NCBI RefSeq assembly: GCF_017356015.1
Contig: NZ_JAFIQV010000007.1
Location: forward strand, 124,001-188,000
DNA from: Azospirillum sp. SYSU D00513
GTDB taxonomy: Bacteria > Pseudomonadota > Alphaproteobacteria > Azospirillales > Azospirillaceae
Length of the DNA: 64,000 bases
Direction of reading: 5' to 3'
The position numbers were made by a program, and so were the translations under genes. Below, piece by piece: positions 19,516-28,596 of this stretch (position 1 is the first letter of the stretch; each line of letters starts with the position of its first letter). Below the pieces are notes generated by a model. That model was given only the letters and a program-made list of their open reading frames with translations. It ran no database searches and was not told the origin of the DNA.

Positions 19516-20628
19516 ATGCGGGGGTGTGGCGTGGAACTGGCCGATAAGATCAAGACACTTGGTGGTCGTATCGAAAAGCAGCGGGCAAGCGTCCTGACTG
19601 AAGAAGCATGCAAAAATGCTTTCGTCATGCCGTTCCTCAGCGCCCTTGGTTACGACGTGTTCGATCCCGACATCGTTGTACCGGAGTTCACGGCCGATGT
19701 GGGTGTGAAGAAGGGCGAAAAGGTCGATTACGCCATCAAGCTCAACGGCAAAATTTCCATGCTGGTGGAGTGCAAGGGCTGCGGCGCCAATCTTGCCGTT
19801 AGCCATATGTCCCAACTCTATCGCTATTTCTCTGTCACGGATGCCCGTTTCGCCATCCTGACCAATGGAATTGACTACTGGTTCTATTCGGACTTGGACG
19901 AGCCGAACAAAATGGATCAGAGGCCGTTCTTTCAATTCAACATTCTGGACCATCGCCCCGACGACGTTGCCGAACTCCAGAAGTTTGCTATCGACATGTT
20001 CGATCTGGATACAATCCTTTCGACAGCGAGCAACTTGAAATACAGCTCCGCTATAAAGGCTGAGCTGATCAAGGAATTCGATAACCCGTCCGAAGAACTC
20101 GTCAGGATGATGGTCGCCCGCGTTTATGAGGGGCGGTTCATTCAGAAGGTCAAAGAGGAATTCGCCCCGCTGGTGGCCGTTGCGATCAAGGACGCCATCC
20201 GCGACATGATCGACCGGAGACTCGCCACGGCTTTGGAAGTCGGCACGACCAACTGGCCAACACCGCCAGCCGTTTCTGTGATCGAGCCAGTCAGTGCGGA
20301 TAGCAGCGGCGGGGAAGAAGGTGTTGTGACCACTCCCGAGGAAATCGAGGCCTACCACATCATAAAGGCCATTGTCCGCTCAGAGATCAAAGCGGATCGG
20401 GTCACAATGCGGGACGCACAAAGATATTGCGCCATTATTATAGACGACAGCAACAGAAAGCCGCTTGCCCGCCTGCACTTCAACGCGAAGACGGTCAAGT
20501 ACATCAGCCTGTTCACTGCGGACAAACAGGAAGAGCGTATCAAGATTGATAGCGTTGATGACATCTACGGGTTTGCCGAACGTCTGCGGCAAACTGCGGC
20601 ATCCTACTCGGAGAAAGTGTCCAGCTGA
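19516..20628 (+). CDS. Orphan type I restriction enzyme R-subunit N-terminal (HSDR_N)-like nuclease
   Basis: This 370-residue protein opens LTEEACKNAFVMPFLSALGYDVFDP, the usual opening of HSDR_N/type I restriction R N-terminal domains. A PD-(D/E)xK core follows: Asp71 (KVDYAI), then Glu85-Cys-Lys87 (LVECKG) and a later helix with SQLYRYF. There is no helicase domain, and no hsdS or hsdM nearby. The C-terminal third (residues about 270-370) is a second small domain I do not recognise. GC content is lower than neighbours and codon use is looser, which suggests transfer. The start is ATG, or GTG at 19531, which has GGGGG upstream and is equally likely. Probably defence- or mobile-element-linked. 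Confidence 0.8.
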   Translation: MRGCGVELADKIKTLGGRIEKQRASVLTEEACKNAFVMPFLSALGYDVFDPDIVVPEFTADVGVKKGEKVDYAIKLNGKISMLVECKGCGANLAVSHMSQLYRYFSVTDARFAILTNGIDYWFYSDLDEPNKMDQRPFFQFNILDHRPDDVAELQKFAIDMFDLDTILSTASNLKYSSAIKAELIKEFDNPSEELVRMMVARVYEGRFIQKVKEEFAPLVAVAIKDAIRDMIDRRLATALEVGTTNWPTPPAVSVIEPVSADSSGGEEGVVTTPEEIEAYHIIKAIVRSEIKADRVTMRDAQRYCAIIIDDSNRKPLARLHFNAKTVKYISLFTADKQEERIKIDSVDDIYGFAERLRQTAASYSEKVSS

Positions 20629-20679
20629 AATTTGCTCAGATAAGGCGCGGCCAAACGCCTACTGATATCGAGTCGTGCT

Positions 20680-20707
20680 GGCGGTGTAGGCACCCCGCTA
20701 CACCGCC
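20680..20707. repeat. Perfect 10-bp inverted repeat downstream of the nuclease gene
   Basis: GGCGGTGTAG and CTACACCGCC flank an 8-nt loop 52 nt after the nuclease stop. It has no U-tract, so it is a weak terminator candidate or part of the insert boundary. Confidence 0.45.
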
Positions 20708-20792
20708 GCACTCTTCGTAAAAGCCCACAGTCGGCGGGGGTGTCCATCTGACGTACCGAGCCTGACGGCATTCTCGCAAGCGGGAGGAGATA

Positions 20793-20819
20793 GCCTCGGC
20801 GCCATTTTATCGCCGAGGC
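20793..20819. repeat. 9-bp inverted repeat between the nuclease gene and rluC
   Basis: GCCTCGGCG and CGCCGAGGC flank the AT-rich loop CCATTTTAT, 27 nt past the rluC stop. It may be a rho-dependent or hairpin end of the rluC transcript. Confidence 0.4.
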
Positions 20820-20845
20820 GGCAGACCGCCCTTTGGAGTGCTACC

Positions 20846-21883
20846 TCATTCCACGTCCACGAACGGGTCTTCGCGGAGGTTGGCGCTGAAGTCCATGTAT
20901 TTCCAGGTCTGCAGCATGTGGTCCGGCAGAGGGGCGGTGACGTCGATGGTCTTGTTGCCGCGGGGGTGCGGCAGGATCAGGCGGCGGGCGTGGAGGTGCA
21001 GCTTCTTGGGCACTTCGGCGCCGGGGATGATGGCGCCCTGACCCGCGTATTTGCCGTCGCCGAGAATCGGCGTGCCGATGGCGGCCATGTGGACGCGGAG
21101 CTGGTGGGTGCGGCCGGTGCGCGGCCACATGGCGACGAAGGCCGCCTGCTTGCCGGCGTTCTCCAGCACGCTGAAATAGGTCAGCGCCCGCTTGCCGTCG
21201 TCGTCGTCGCCGGCCACGCGCTCGCCGCCCGGCCCGCCTTCCTTGGCGAGCGCCAGGTCGATCTTGCCCTGGTAGGGCTTGGGCACGCCGACGGTGACCG
21301 CCCAGTAGATCTTCTTCACGTCCTTGCCGCGGAACATCTCCGTCAGGCGGCTGGCGGCAAAGGTCGTGCGGGCGAGCAGCAGCACGCCGGACGTGTCCTT
21401 GTCGAGCCGGTGGACCAGCTTCGGCCGCTCCTTCCCGTCGAAGCGCAGAACGTCGAGCATGGCGTCCAGATGCTTGGTCGTGCCCGTGCCGCCCTGCACG
21501 GCGAGGCCCGCCGGCTTGTTGATGGCGATCACGTCATCGTCCCGGAACAGCACCATGGCCTGGAGGGCGGCGGCGTCCTTGTCGGAGATGGCTGGCTTCT
21601 TCGGTGCCGGGCGCAGCATCTCCTCGACCGGTGCGGCGTGGCCGAGCGGCGGGATGCGGATCTGCTGGCCGGGGCTGAGGCGCGAGTTGGCCTCCGCCCG
21701 CTTGCCGTCCACCCGCACCTGACCGGTGCGCAGCAGGCGCTGAAGGTGGCCGTGCGTCACGTCCGGGTAGTGGCGCTTGAACCAGCGGTCGAGCCGGACG
21801 TCGGCCTCGTCGCGTTCGACGGTCCGGGTGACGATGCTGCCGGCGCGCTGGGAGGAGGAGGAGGTCGAATCGGAAGCAGTCAT
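20846..21883 (-). CDS. rluC: 23S rRNA pseudouridine synthase, RluC/RluD family
   Basis: This 345-residue RluA-family enzyme has an N-terminal S4 domain (VRLDRWFKRHYPDVTHGHLQRLLRTGQVRVDG) split across residues about 30-75. The catalytic motif HRLDKDTSGVLLLA carries the nucleophilic Asp, followed by GRTHQLRVHMAAIGTPILGD. It isomerises uridines in large-subunit rRNA. The ATG overlaps the crcB stop, so the two are coupled. The HAD gene, its usual next partner, is displaced 1.6 kb away by the nuclease gene. Confidence 0.9.
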   Translation of the reverse strand: MTASDSTSSSSQRAGSIVTRTVERDEADVRLDRWFKRHYPDVTHGHLQRLLRTGQVRVDGKRAEANSRLSPGQQIRIPPLGHAAPVEEMLRPAPKKPAISDKDAAALQAMVLFRDDDVIAINKPAGLAVQGGTGTTKHLDAMLDVLRFDGKERPKLVHRLDKDTSGVLLLARTTFAASRLTEMFRGKDVKKIYWAVTVGVPKPYQGKIDLALAKEGGPGGERVAGDDDDGKRALTYFSVLENAGKQAAFVAMWPRTGRTHQLRVHMAAIGTPILGDGKYAGQGAIIPGAEVPKKLHLHARRLILPHPRGNKTIDVTAPLPDHMLQTWKYMDFSANLREDPFVDVE

Positions 21884-22284
21884 GACACGGACACCGCTGA
21901 AAGGAAGCGCACGGCCGCGAGGCCGGCAAAGAAGCCCAGTATGGTCAACACCACCGAGGCCAAAACATAACCCATCGCCGGCAGGAGTTCGTTCCGGCCG
22001 ACCAGGGTCCCGACGTCCAGGGAGAAGGACGAAAAGGTCGTGAAACCGCCGAGCAGGCCGACGAGCAGGAAGGCGCGAAGCTCCGGCCCCGGCTCCCAGA
22101 CCCGCAGGGCCGTCTCCGACAGCACGCCCATCGTGAAGCATCCGAGGACGTTCACGGCCAGCGTGCCGAAGGGGAAGCGCGTGCCGAGCCATTGCCCGAC
22201 CGCCGCGGCCGCCAGGTAACGGGCCACCGATCCGACCGCACCGCCGGCGGCGACGGCGAGGAGTGTGGCGGGCGGTGCGGACAC
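21880..22284 (-). CDS. crcB: Fluoride ion transporter CrcB
   Basis: This 134-residue small membrane protein has four hydrophobic segments and the Fluc signatures GGAVGSVARY, GTLAVNVLGCFTMG and GLLGGFTTFSSFSLD. Dimers form a fluoride export channel. The start is a GTG with GGAGG 4-5 nt upstream; no upstream fluoride riboswitch is visible. Overlap with rluC implies a crcB-rluC operon. Confidence 0.92.
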   Translation of the reverse strand: MSAPPATLLAVAAGGAVGSVARYLAAAAVGQWLGTRFPFGTLAVNVLGCFTMGVLSETALRVWEPGPELRAFLLVGLLGGFTTFSSFSLDVGTLVGRNELLPAMGYVLASVVLTILGFFAGLAAVRFLSAVSVS

Positions 22285-22404
22285 GGGGCCTCCGGCATGG
22301 TTTCGGGCGGGATTAGAGCCAGAAAAAGCCGGGATTGTCACGCGAATGGAGGGAACGGCGGAGCATGGCTGGCGAGCCTTCCGCCCCCGTGCCATGCTGG
22401 CGCC

Positions 22405-22995
22405 ATGACCGCGCCGACCCTCCCTCGAAACGCCGCCCTCCTCCTGGTCGATCTGCAACGGGCCATCGACGACCCGCGCTGGGCGCGGCACGGCCCGCGC
22501 AACAACCCGGATGCCGAGGCCAGGGTCGCCGCCCTGCTCGCCGCATGGCGACGCGAGGGGCGCCCGCTCTTCCACATACGGCACGATTCGACGGAGCCCG
22601 CCTCCAGCTACCGGCCCGGCACGCCCGGCCACGCCTTCAAGCCGGAGGCCATGCCGCAGCCCGGCGAGACGGTCGTGCCGATGACGGCGAACAGCGCCTT
22701 CATCCGCACGGACCTGGAGGCCCGGCTGCGCGCGGCGGGAATCGGCACGCTGGTGGTGGCCGGCGTCATCACCAACAACAGCGTCGAGGCCACCGTGCGC
22801 ATGGCCGGCAATCTCGGCTTCCAGACCTATCTGGCCGCGGACGCCTGCTTCACCTTCGCACGGCCCGATTTCTCCGGACGGATGCGGACGGCGGCGGAGG
22901 TGCACGACCTGTCGCTCGCCAACATGGACGGCGAATACGCGACGGTGACGGACACGGCGGCGGTGCTGTCGGCGCTCTCGGACCCGACCGCTTAA
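22405..22995 (+). CDS. Isochorismatase-fold protein with substituted catalytic residues
   Basis: This 196-residue protein has the cysteine-hydrolase/isochorismatase fold (LLLVDLQ, SAFIRTDLEARLRAAG, VVAGVITNNSVEATVRMAGNLGF). The catalytic Asp16 is present. The position normally holding the Lys (two or three residues before NSAF) is Met93, and the nucleophilic Cys of the T-x-x-C-V motif is Ser126. It is therefore probably inactive as a cysteine hydrolase or uses other chemistry. It is divergent from crcB and overlaps the 3' end of the DUF429 gene by 4 nt. Confidence 0.8.
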   Translation: MTAPTLPRNAALLLVDLQRAIDDPRWARHGPRNNPDAEARVAALLAAWRREGRPLFHIRHDSTEPASSYRPGTPGHAFKPEAMPQPGETVVPMTANSAFIRTDLEARLRAAGIGTLVVAGVITNNSVEATVRMAGNLGFQTYLAADACFTFARPDFSGRMRTAAEVHDLSLANMDGEYATVTDTAAVLSALSDPTA

Positions 22996-23867
22996 TCCCG
23001 GTCGCCGACCCCGAAGATCCACCCCTCGCGCCTGCGGGCGTTCTCGTCCATGGCCGGGGGCGACCAGACCTCGGGGCGGGAGGCCAGCCACCGCAGCCCG
23101 GCGGCGGAGACCAGGGCGTCGGCGTCATGGTCGCTGACCGACGCACCCAACCCCGCCGGGCGCGATCCGAGAAAGCCGAGAGCGGCGTCGATGTCGGAGG
23201 CGCTGCGGATCTTGCGCAGGCCGAAGCCCGCGCGCTTCAGGAACAGGCGCGGGTAGATCTCCAGGAACAGCGCACCATCCGCTCCGGGCGCCTCGAATGG
23301 CCAGACCGCCACGCGGTCCGGTGCCGCCGCCCTCAGGGCGCGCAGCATGCGCATGCCGGCGAGGGCGCCCTTCCCCACCTGCTTGGAGCCGATCAGCTTG
23401 TAGGGGCTCTGCGGGCTGCCGTAGCCATCGGCGCGGCAGACCCGTTCGGTCAGGCGGTGCGGATCCCGATACCAGTCCGGCTGGAGGCCGGCGCGCCAGA
23501 AGTCGCGCCCATAGTCGGGATGCTCGGCGAAGGCGCCGCCCGCGAAGTCCGGCTCAACGGAGGCGACCTCCTCCACCCGGTCCCACAGGTCGAAGGCGGT
23601 CGCAGCGTCGGGATCGGCGAAATAGCGCGCGGCGACCGCGAAGGGCAGCGAGAAGGCGCAGTCGATCCCGACCAGAGCCGGCCCACGCCCCAGCAACTCC
23701 AGCAGCCAGTCATGCACCGCCGTCCGCGACCACCAACCGCCCGGCCCCGGCACGATCCGGGGTGCTTCGTTGCCCGGCCCGCATTCCGCCACGGCCACGC
23801 CCGCGTAGCGCTTGCCCCGGGCGCCCGACCAGTCGATGGCGACGAAGCGGGGGAAGGAAGGCGTCAC
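22992..23867 (-). CDS. DUF429-like protein
   Basis: This 291-residue protein opens FVAIDWSGARGKRYAGVAVAE, an RNase H-like first strand with a candidate metal-binding Asp. Later GPALVGIDCAFSLPFAV repeats an Asp on a strand, and DHDADALVSAAGLRWLA closes the core; this pattern is seen in DUF429 proteins. The function is unknown; a nuclease-like fold is suggested. The GTG start overlaps the rarA stop (GTGA) and so was preferred over the longer open frame. Confidence 0.65.
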   Translation of the reverse strand: MTPSFPRFVAIDWSGARGKRYAGVAVAECGPGNEAPRIVPGPGGWWSRTAVHDWLLELLGRGPALVGIDCAFSLPFAVAARYFADPDAATAFDLWDRVEEVASVEPDFAGGAFAEHPDYGRDFWRAGLQPDWYRDPHRLTERVCRADGYGSPQSPYKLIGSKQVGKGALAGMRMLRALRAAAPDRVAVWPFEAPGADGALFLEIYPRLFLKRAGFGLRKIRSASDIDAALGFLGSRPAGLGASVSDHDADALVSAAGLRWLASRPEVWSPPAMDENARRREGWIFGVGDRD

Positions 23868-25192
23868 GTCTCGGCGGCCCGCCGCTCGCGCAGCTTCGCC
23901 CAATAATCCAGCCGCTTGCGGATCTCCCGCTCGAAGCCGCGCTCGACCGGATCGTAGAAACGGCGGCGCGGCATGCCGTCGGGAAAATAGTTCTGGCCGC
24001 TGAAGCCGTCGGCCGAATCATGGTCGTACTCGTAGCCCGCGCCATAGCCGATCTGCTTCATCAGCTTCGTCGGCGCGTTCAGGATGTGCTTTGGCGGCAT
24101 GAGCGAGCCCGTCTCCTTCGCCGCGCGCATGGCGCCCTTGTAGGCGTTGTAGCCGGCGTTCGACTTGGGCGCGGTGCCGAGATAGATGACGAGCTGCGCG
24201 AGGGCCAGCTCCCCCTCCGGGCTGCCGAGCCGCTCATAGGCTTCCCAGGCGGCGATGGACTGGGTCAGGGCGCCGGGATCGGCCATGCCCACATCCTCCA
24301 CCGCGAAGCGCGTCAGGCGCCGGGCGATGAAGCGGGGGTCCTCGCCGCCCGCCAGCATGCGGGCGAGCCAATAGAGACCGGCGTCGGTGTCGGAGCCCCG
24401 CAGAGACTTGTGAAGCGCGCTGATGAGGTTGTAGTGCCCCTCCTGCGCCTTGTCGTAGACGGGGGCGCGGCGCTGGACCGTCGCCGTCAGGGCGTTGGTG
24501 TCGAGCACCGTTCCACCCTCCCCCGGGGACGGAAGGGCGAACAGCTCCTCGCACAGGTTCAGCAGGAAACGGCCGTCGCCGTCGGCCATGGCCTTCAGCG
24601 CGGCGCGGGCATCAGCGTCCAGCGGCAGCGCGCGTTCCGTCACCTCCTCTGCCCGCGCCAGCAGCCGCTCCAGCGCCGCGTCGTCCAGCCGGTTCAGCAC
24701 GAAGACCTGGGCACGCGACAGGAGAGCCGCGTTCAGTTCGAAGGAGGGGTTCTCGGTCGTCGCCCCGACCAGCGTGACAGTGCCGTCCTCCACATAGGGG
24801 AGGAAGCCGTCCTGCTGGGCGCGGTTGAAGCGGTGGATCTCGTCGATGAAGAGCAGCGTGCCCTGCCCCGCCGTCCGCCGGCCTCGCGCCGCCTCGAAGA
24901 TCTTGCGCAGGTCGGCGACGCCGCTGAAGACGGCGGACAGGGGTTCGAAATGCAGCTCGGTCGATTGGGCGAGCAGGCGGGCGATGGTCGTCTTGCCGCA
25001 GCCCGGCGGCCCCCACAGGATCATGGAGGCAAGACGGCGGGCCGCGACCATCCGGCCGAGCGGCCCCTCGGGCTTCAGCAAATGCTCCTGCCCGACCACT
25101 TCGCCCAGGCCGCGCGGCCGCAGCCGGTCGGCCAAGGGGCGCGGGGCCTCCCCGTCGAACAGACCCGCACCCGCGTCGCCCATGCGCGCCAT
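23864..25192 (-). CDS. rarA: Replication-associated recombination protein A (MgsA/WHIP ATPase)
   Basis: This 442-residue clamp-loader-like AAA+ ATPase acts at stalled replication forks. It has RPRGLGEVVGQEHLL, Walker A WGPPGCGKTT, Walker B LLFIDEIHRFNRAQQD, sensor 1 GATTENPSFELN and the RarA C-terminal domain (YNLISALHKSLRGSDTDAGLYW and PKSNAGYNAY). The start MARMGD was chosen because GGGGGAG lies 6 nt upstream. It is followed by the DUF429 gene with a 4-nt overlap. Confidence 0.93.
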   Translation of the reverse strand: MARMGDAGAGLFDGEAPRPLADRLRPRGLGEVVGQEHLLKPEGPLGRMVAARRLASMILWGPPGCGKTTIARLLAQSTELHFEPLSAVFSGVADLRKIFEAARGRRTAGQGTLLFIDEIHRFNRAQQDGFLPYVEDGTVTLVGATTENPSFELNAALLSRAQVFVLNRLDDAALERLLARAEEVTERALPLDADARAALKAMADGDGRFLLNLCEELFALPSPGEGGTVLDTNALTATVQRRAPVYDKAQEGHYNLISALHKSLRGSDTDAGLYWLARMLAGGEDPRFIARRLTRFAVEDVGMADPGALTQSIAAWEAYERLGSPEGELALAQLVIYLGTAPKSNAGYNAYKGAMRAAKETGSLMPPKHILNAPTKLMKQIGYGAGYEYDHDSADGFSGQNYFPDGMPRRRFYDPVERGFEREIRKRLDYWAKLRERRAAET

Positions 25193-25220
25193 GCCGCGCT
25201 CCCCCGGCCCTACACGGCCG

Positions 25221-25577
25221 TCAGTTCGGCGAGCCGCAGCGGCGCAGGCAGCGCTGCATCTCGTCGCGGCAGTTGTTGATCGGCGAGAACAGGCCCGGGC
25301 GGTCCGGGCTGTCGTCGCCGCTCTGCGACCGCGCCGCGACCGAATCGCCGCAAATGTTGAAGGTGCGCTCGCACTGCCGCTGGCAGGATTGCTGGTTGCC
25401 ACCGGAGTGGTCATTCAGGAGCGGCGAATCGTCGCCCGGACGCGGGGTGGATTGGGGCACCGACTGCACGGTGCGCGGCTGCGCCTCGACGCCGGAGGCC
25501 GCGGGGCGCGCCGGAGCATCCGCGCAGGCCGAAACGGCCAGCAGCAGCAGGGAAACAAGGGTGATCCGACGAAACAT
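25221..25577 (-). CDS. Cys-rich putative lipoprotein
   Basis: This 118-residue protein has a lipoprotein signal (MFRRITLVSLLLLAVSAC, Cys18 at lipobox VSAC) and a Pro/Ser-rich linker. A C-terminal Cys-rich segment has two CxxxC-type clusters (SCQRQCERTFNIC and NCRDEMQRCLRRC), which suggest a disulfide-stapled helical hairpin. I recognise no family. It lies 28 nt upstream of rarA on the same strand and may be cotranscribed. Confidence 0.65.
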   Translation of the reverse strand: MFRRITLVSLLLLAVSACADAPARPAASGVEAQPRTVQSVPQSTPRPGDDSPLLNDHSGGNQQSCQRQCERTFNICGDSVAARSQSGDDSPDRPGLFSPINNCRDEMQRCLRRCGSPN

Positions 25578-25787
25578 CTCGGCTAGGGCTCCTGTACGTG
25601 ACGCGCGGGCCGTGGCCCATGGTGGCGCACCCGCGCCCGAGGCGCGAGGCTTCCCGCCGGCATGCCGGACGGTCCGGAACAAGGTACGACAGACACGAAG
25701 AGCGGAACAGGACCCACATGGGATTGATCCACGGCTCCGCCGCCCTGAAACTCCCGAAAGGAACGGCCGCGCTCAAGAAAAGCCCAA

Positions 25788-25827
25788 GAAAAAAGCCCTT
25801 CCCCCGGATCGCTCCGGAAGAAGGGCT
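25788..25827 (-). terminator. Intrinsic terminator after rplQ
   Basis: On the minus strand AGCCCTTCTTCCGG pairs with CCGGGGGAAGGGCT, followed by a run of T residues. It ends the alpha-operon transcripts 58 nt after the rplQ stop. Confidence 0.85.
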
Positions 25828-25884
25828 CCTTTTGACCCGACCGCCGGCCCGGCCCTTTCAGGCCCGGCCGGTCGGAAACCGCAC

Positions 25885-26310
25885 TCAGGCGGCCTGGTCG
25901 GTGTCTTCGTCGTTGATCTGGACCGGACCGGAGTCCTGGCCCTTCGCATCGACGTCGCGGTCCACCAGCTCGATCACGCCCATCGGGGCCGCGTCGCCGT
26001 AGCGGAAACCGGCCTTCAGGACGCGGGTGTAGCCACCCTGGCGGTCCTTGTAGCGGTCGGCGACGGCGGTGAAGAGCTTCGTCACCATCGCGTCGTCGCG
26101 CAGCTGCGCGAAGGCGAGACGGCGGTTGGCGAGGCCACCCTTCTTGCCGAGCGTGATCAGACGCTCGACGATCGGACGCAGCTCCTTGGCCTTCGGCAGG
26201 GTCGTCTTGATCTGCTCGTGCTTGATCAGCGCGTTCGCCATGTTGGAGAACATGGCCTTACGGTGGCTGGTGGTCTTGCTCAGTTTACGTCCAGATACGC
26301 CGTGACGCAT
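25885..26310 (-). CDS. rplQ: 50S ribosomal protein L17
   Basis: The 141-residue L17 opens [20 protein letters not shown], the invariant start, and has [19 protein letters not shown]. The acidic C-terminal tail beyond about residue 120 is longer than in E. coli. A perfect AGGAGG site lies 7-8 nt before the ATG. Unusually for this operon, an intrinsic terminator separates it from rpoA. Confidence 0.97.
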   Translation of the reverse strand: MRHGVSGRKLSKTTSHRKAMFSNMANALIKHEQIKTTLPKAKELRPIVERLITLGKKGGLANRRLAFAQLRDDAMVTKLFTAVADRYKDRQGGYTRVLKAGFRYGDAAPMGVIELVDRDVDAKGQDSGPVQINDEDTDQAA

Positions 26311-26457
26311 TTTGGTCCTCCTGCATGGCTTGGCCCCCCTCGGGGAGCCGATGGTGAACCCCGCCGCCCAGGCCGCCGCGCGTGACGGAGGAGACTGGTA
26401 CGGACGGAGGCGGACCGATCCGGTCCTGAAAGCAGCGAGCGCCCGAAACCGGCTCTC

Positions 26458-26488
26458 ATAAAAAGACCGGGGCCTTTCGGCCCCGGTC
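26458..26488 (-). terminator. Intrinsic terminator between rpoA and rplQ
   Basis: On the minus strand a perfect 10-bp stem GACCGGGGCC/GGCCCCGGTC closes a GAAA tetraloop and is followed by TTTTTATG. It lies about 40 nt after the rpoA stop and upstream of rplQ. Confidence 0.85.
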
Positions 26489-26527
26489 GGAACGCGCCCG
26501 TGTCATACACGGATCGTCAGGCGAAGA

Positions 26528-27562
26528 TCAATACGGCTCTTCCAGACGCTTGGCCAGTTCCTCGATGTTCTCGGGCGGCCAGTTCGGGATTTCCATGCCG
26601 AGGTGCAGACCCATCTGGGCCAGCACTTCCTTGATCTCGTTCAGCGACTTGCGGCCGAAGTTCGGGGTGCGGAGCATTTCCGCCTCCGTCTTCTGCACGA
26701 GGTCGCCGATGTAGACGATGTTGTCGTTCTTGAGGCAGTTGGCCGAACGGACCGACAGCTCCAGCTCGTCCACCTTGCGGAGCAGGTTCTTGTTGAACGG
26801 AACCTCCTCGTGCTTCTCCTCGGAGACGGCGTGCGTCGGCTCCTCGAAGTTGATGAAGAGCTGCAGCTGGTCCTGCAGGATGCGGGCGGCGAGCGCCACG
26901 GCATCGTCCGGCTTCACCGAACCGTTGGTCTCCAGCACCATGGTCAGGCGGTCATAGTCGGTGACCTGCCCGACGCGGGCGTTGTCGACCTTGTAGGACA
27001 CCTTGCGGACCGGGGAGAACAGCGCATCGACCGGGATCAGGCCGATCGGCGCGTCTTCCGGACGGTTCTGGCTGGCCGGGACGTAGCCCTTCCCGCTCTC
27101 GACCGTCAGTTCCATATTCAGCCGCGCGCCGGCGTCCAGCGTGCAGATGACCAGGTCCGGGTCCATGACCTGGATGTCGGCGCCGGATTCGATCATGCCG
27201 GCCTTGACCTCGCCCGGCCCTTCCGCGCGCAGGCGCATGCGCTTGGGGCCTTCGCCGCCCATGCGCAGACCCATCGTCTTGATGTTCAGGACGATGTCGG
27301 TCACATCCTCGCGGACGCCGGGGATGGACGAGAACTCGTGCAGAACGCCGTCGATCTGGATCGACGTGACGGCCGCACCCTGCAGCGAGGAGAGCAGAAC
27401 GCGGCGCAGCGCGTTGCCGAGGGTCAGGCCGAAGCCCCGCTCGAGCGGTTCGGCAACGACCGTCGCCTGACGGTCGGCGTCGTCGCCCGGCTGGATGTCG
27501 AGCTTGTTCGGCTTAATCAGTTCCTGCCAGTTCTTCTGGAGCACGGAAACACCTCTTGCCAT
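26528..27562 (-). CDS. rpoA: RNA polymerase alpha subunit
   Basis: The 344-residue alpha subunit has an N-terminal dimerisation domain ([22 protein letters not shown]) and a C-terminal DNA-binding domain ([22 protein letters not shown], then [11 protein letters not shown]). It assembles beta and beta' and contacts UP elements and activators. It sits downstream of rpsK, about 120 nt apart. Confidence 0.98.
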   Translation of the reverse strand: MARGVSVLQKNWQELIKPNKLDIQPGDDADRQATVVAEPLERGFGLTLGNALRRVLLSSLQGAAVTSIQIDGVLHEFSSIPGVREDVTDIVLNIKTMGLRMGGEGPKRMRLRAEGPGEVKAGMIESGADIQVMDPDLVICTLDAGARLNMELTVESGKGYVPASQNRPEDAPIGLIPVDALFSPVRKVSYKVDNARVGQVTDYDRLTMVLETNGSVKPDDAVALAARILQDQLQLFINFEEPTHAVSEEKHEEVPFNKNLLRKVDELELSVRSANCLKNDNIVYIGDLVQKTEAEMLRTPNFGRKSLNEIKEVLAQMGLHLGMEIPNWPPENIEELAKRLEEPY

Positions 27563-27682
27563 CGGGTGGACGCACGACTGCGGGGACCGAACTCCGTTCC
27601 CATGCTGGGGTGGCCGCGATGGCTGGCGGCCGCCTTTCCCGGAACGGTCGGTCCCCGCAGCAGCGGAGAAACAGAGAGACCT

Positions 27683-28081
27683 TTAGACGCGGCGCTTCTT
27701 CGGCGGGCGAACGCCGTTGTGCGGGATCGGCGTGACGTCGCGGATCGAGGTGATCTGGAAGCCGATCGACTGCAGGGCGCGCAGTGCCGACTCACGCCCC
27801 GAACCCGGACCCTTCACCTCAACCTCGAGGGTCTTCATGCCGTGTTCCTGCGCCTTCCGGCCGGCATCCTCGGCAGCCACCTGGGCGGCATAGGGGGTCG
27901 ACTTGCGCGAGCCCTTGAAGCCCATCGTGCCCGAGGACGACCAGGCGATGGTGTTGCCCTGCGCGTCGGTGATGGTGATCATCGTGTTGTTGAACGAGGC
28001 GTTCACGTGGGCGACGCCGGCGGTGATGTTCTTGCGCTCACGACGACGCAGACGCTGCGAAGCAGCGGAAGGCTTAGCCAT
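27683..28081 (-). CDS. rpsK: 30S ribosomal protein S11
   Basis: The 132-residue S11 has [19 protein letters not shown] and the C-terminal [16 protein letters not shown], both typical. It is part of the platform of the 30S subunit. It lies 18 nt after rpsM in the alpha operon. Confidence 0.97.
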   Translation of the reverse strand: MAKPSAASQRLRRRERKNITAGVAHVNASFNNTMITITDAQGNTIAWSSSGTMGFKGSRKSTPYAAQVAAEDAGRKAQEHGMKTLEVEVKGPGSGRESALRALQSIGFQITSIRDVTPIPHNGVRPPKKRRV

Positions 28082-28099
28082 GGAAGGTAATCCTCTGTC

Positions 28100-28468
28100 T
28101 TACTTCTTCTTGCCGGCGATCGGCTTCGCCGGACCCTTGCGGGTGCGGGCGTTGGTGTGGGTGCGCTGACCGTGGACCGGCAGGCCCTTACGGTGACGCA
28201 GGCCACGGTAGGACGCCATGTCCATCAGACGCTTGATGTTCATCGCGACCGAACGGCGGAGGTCACCCTCGACCGAATAGTCGCTGTCGATGGTCTCGCG
28301 GATCCGAAGGACCTCGTCGTCGGTCAGCTGGTTCACCCGGCGTTCCACCGGGATGCTCAGCTTGCCGCAGATTTCCTTGGCCTTCGACGGACCGATACCA
28401 TGAATGTAGGTCAACGCGATCTCCACGCGCTTCTGCGTGGGAATGTTGACGCCAGCAATACGCGCCAC
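28100..28468 (-). CDS. rpsM: 30S ribosomal protein S13
   Basis: The 122-residue S13 opens with a GTG start ([20 protein letters not shown]) preceded by GGAG, and has [24 protein letters not shown]. It is the first gene of the alpha operon, with its own consensus promoter and a hairpin leader upstream. Confidence 0.97.
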   Translation of the reverse strand: MARIAGVNIPTQKRVEIALTYIHGIGPSKAKEICGKLSIPVERRVNQLTDDEVLRIRETIDSDYSVEGDLRRSVAMNIKRLMDMASYRGLRHRKGLPVHGQRTHTNARTRKGPAKPIAGKKK

Positions 28469-28567
28469 GCCTGCTCTCCTCAGATTCTCTCTGCTGCCCC
28501 TTCCGGGGCTGCTCTCGACCAACACGACCCGGCTCAGAGGTGGAGGAGCCAGGATATAGGAATTCGT

Positions 28568-28588
28568 TTGGACCCCGAAAGGGTCCAA
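28568..28588 (-). promoter_or_regulatory. 5' leader hairpin of the rpsM operon
   Basis: An 8-bp perfect stem (TTGGACCC/GGGTCCAA, 5-nt loop) is placed right after the predicted transcription start near 28590. It may stabilise the 5' end or serve as a leader binding site for a ribosomal protein such as S4. Confidence 0.5.
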
Positions 28589-28596
28589 GGGCGCGC

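Noticed and set aside
22285..22404. Fluoride riboswitch upstream of crcB
   Set aside because: The spacer lacks the conserved crcB-motif core, and the GTG start is set by a plain GGAGG site.
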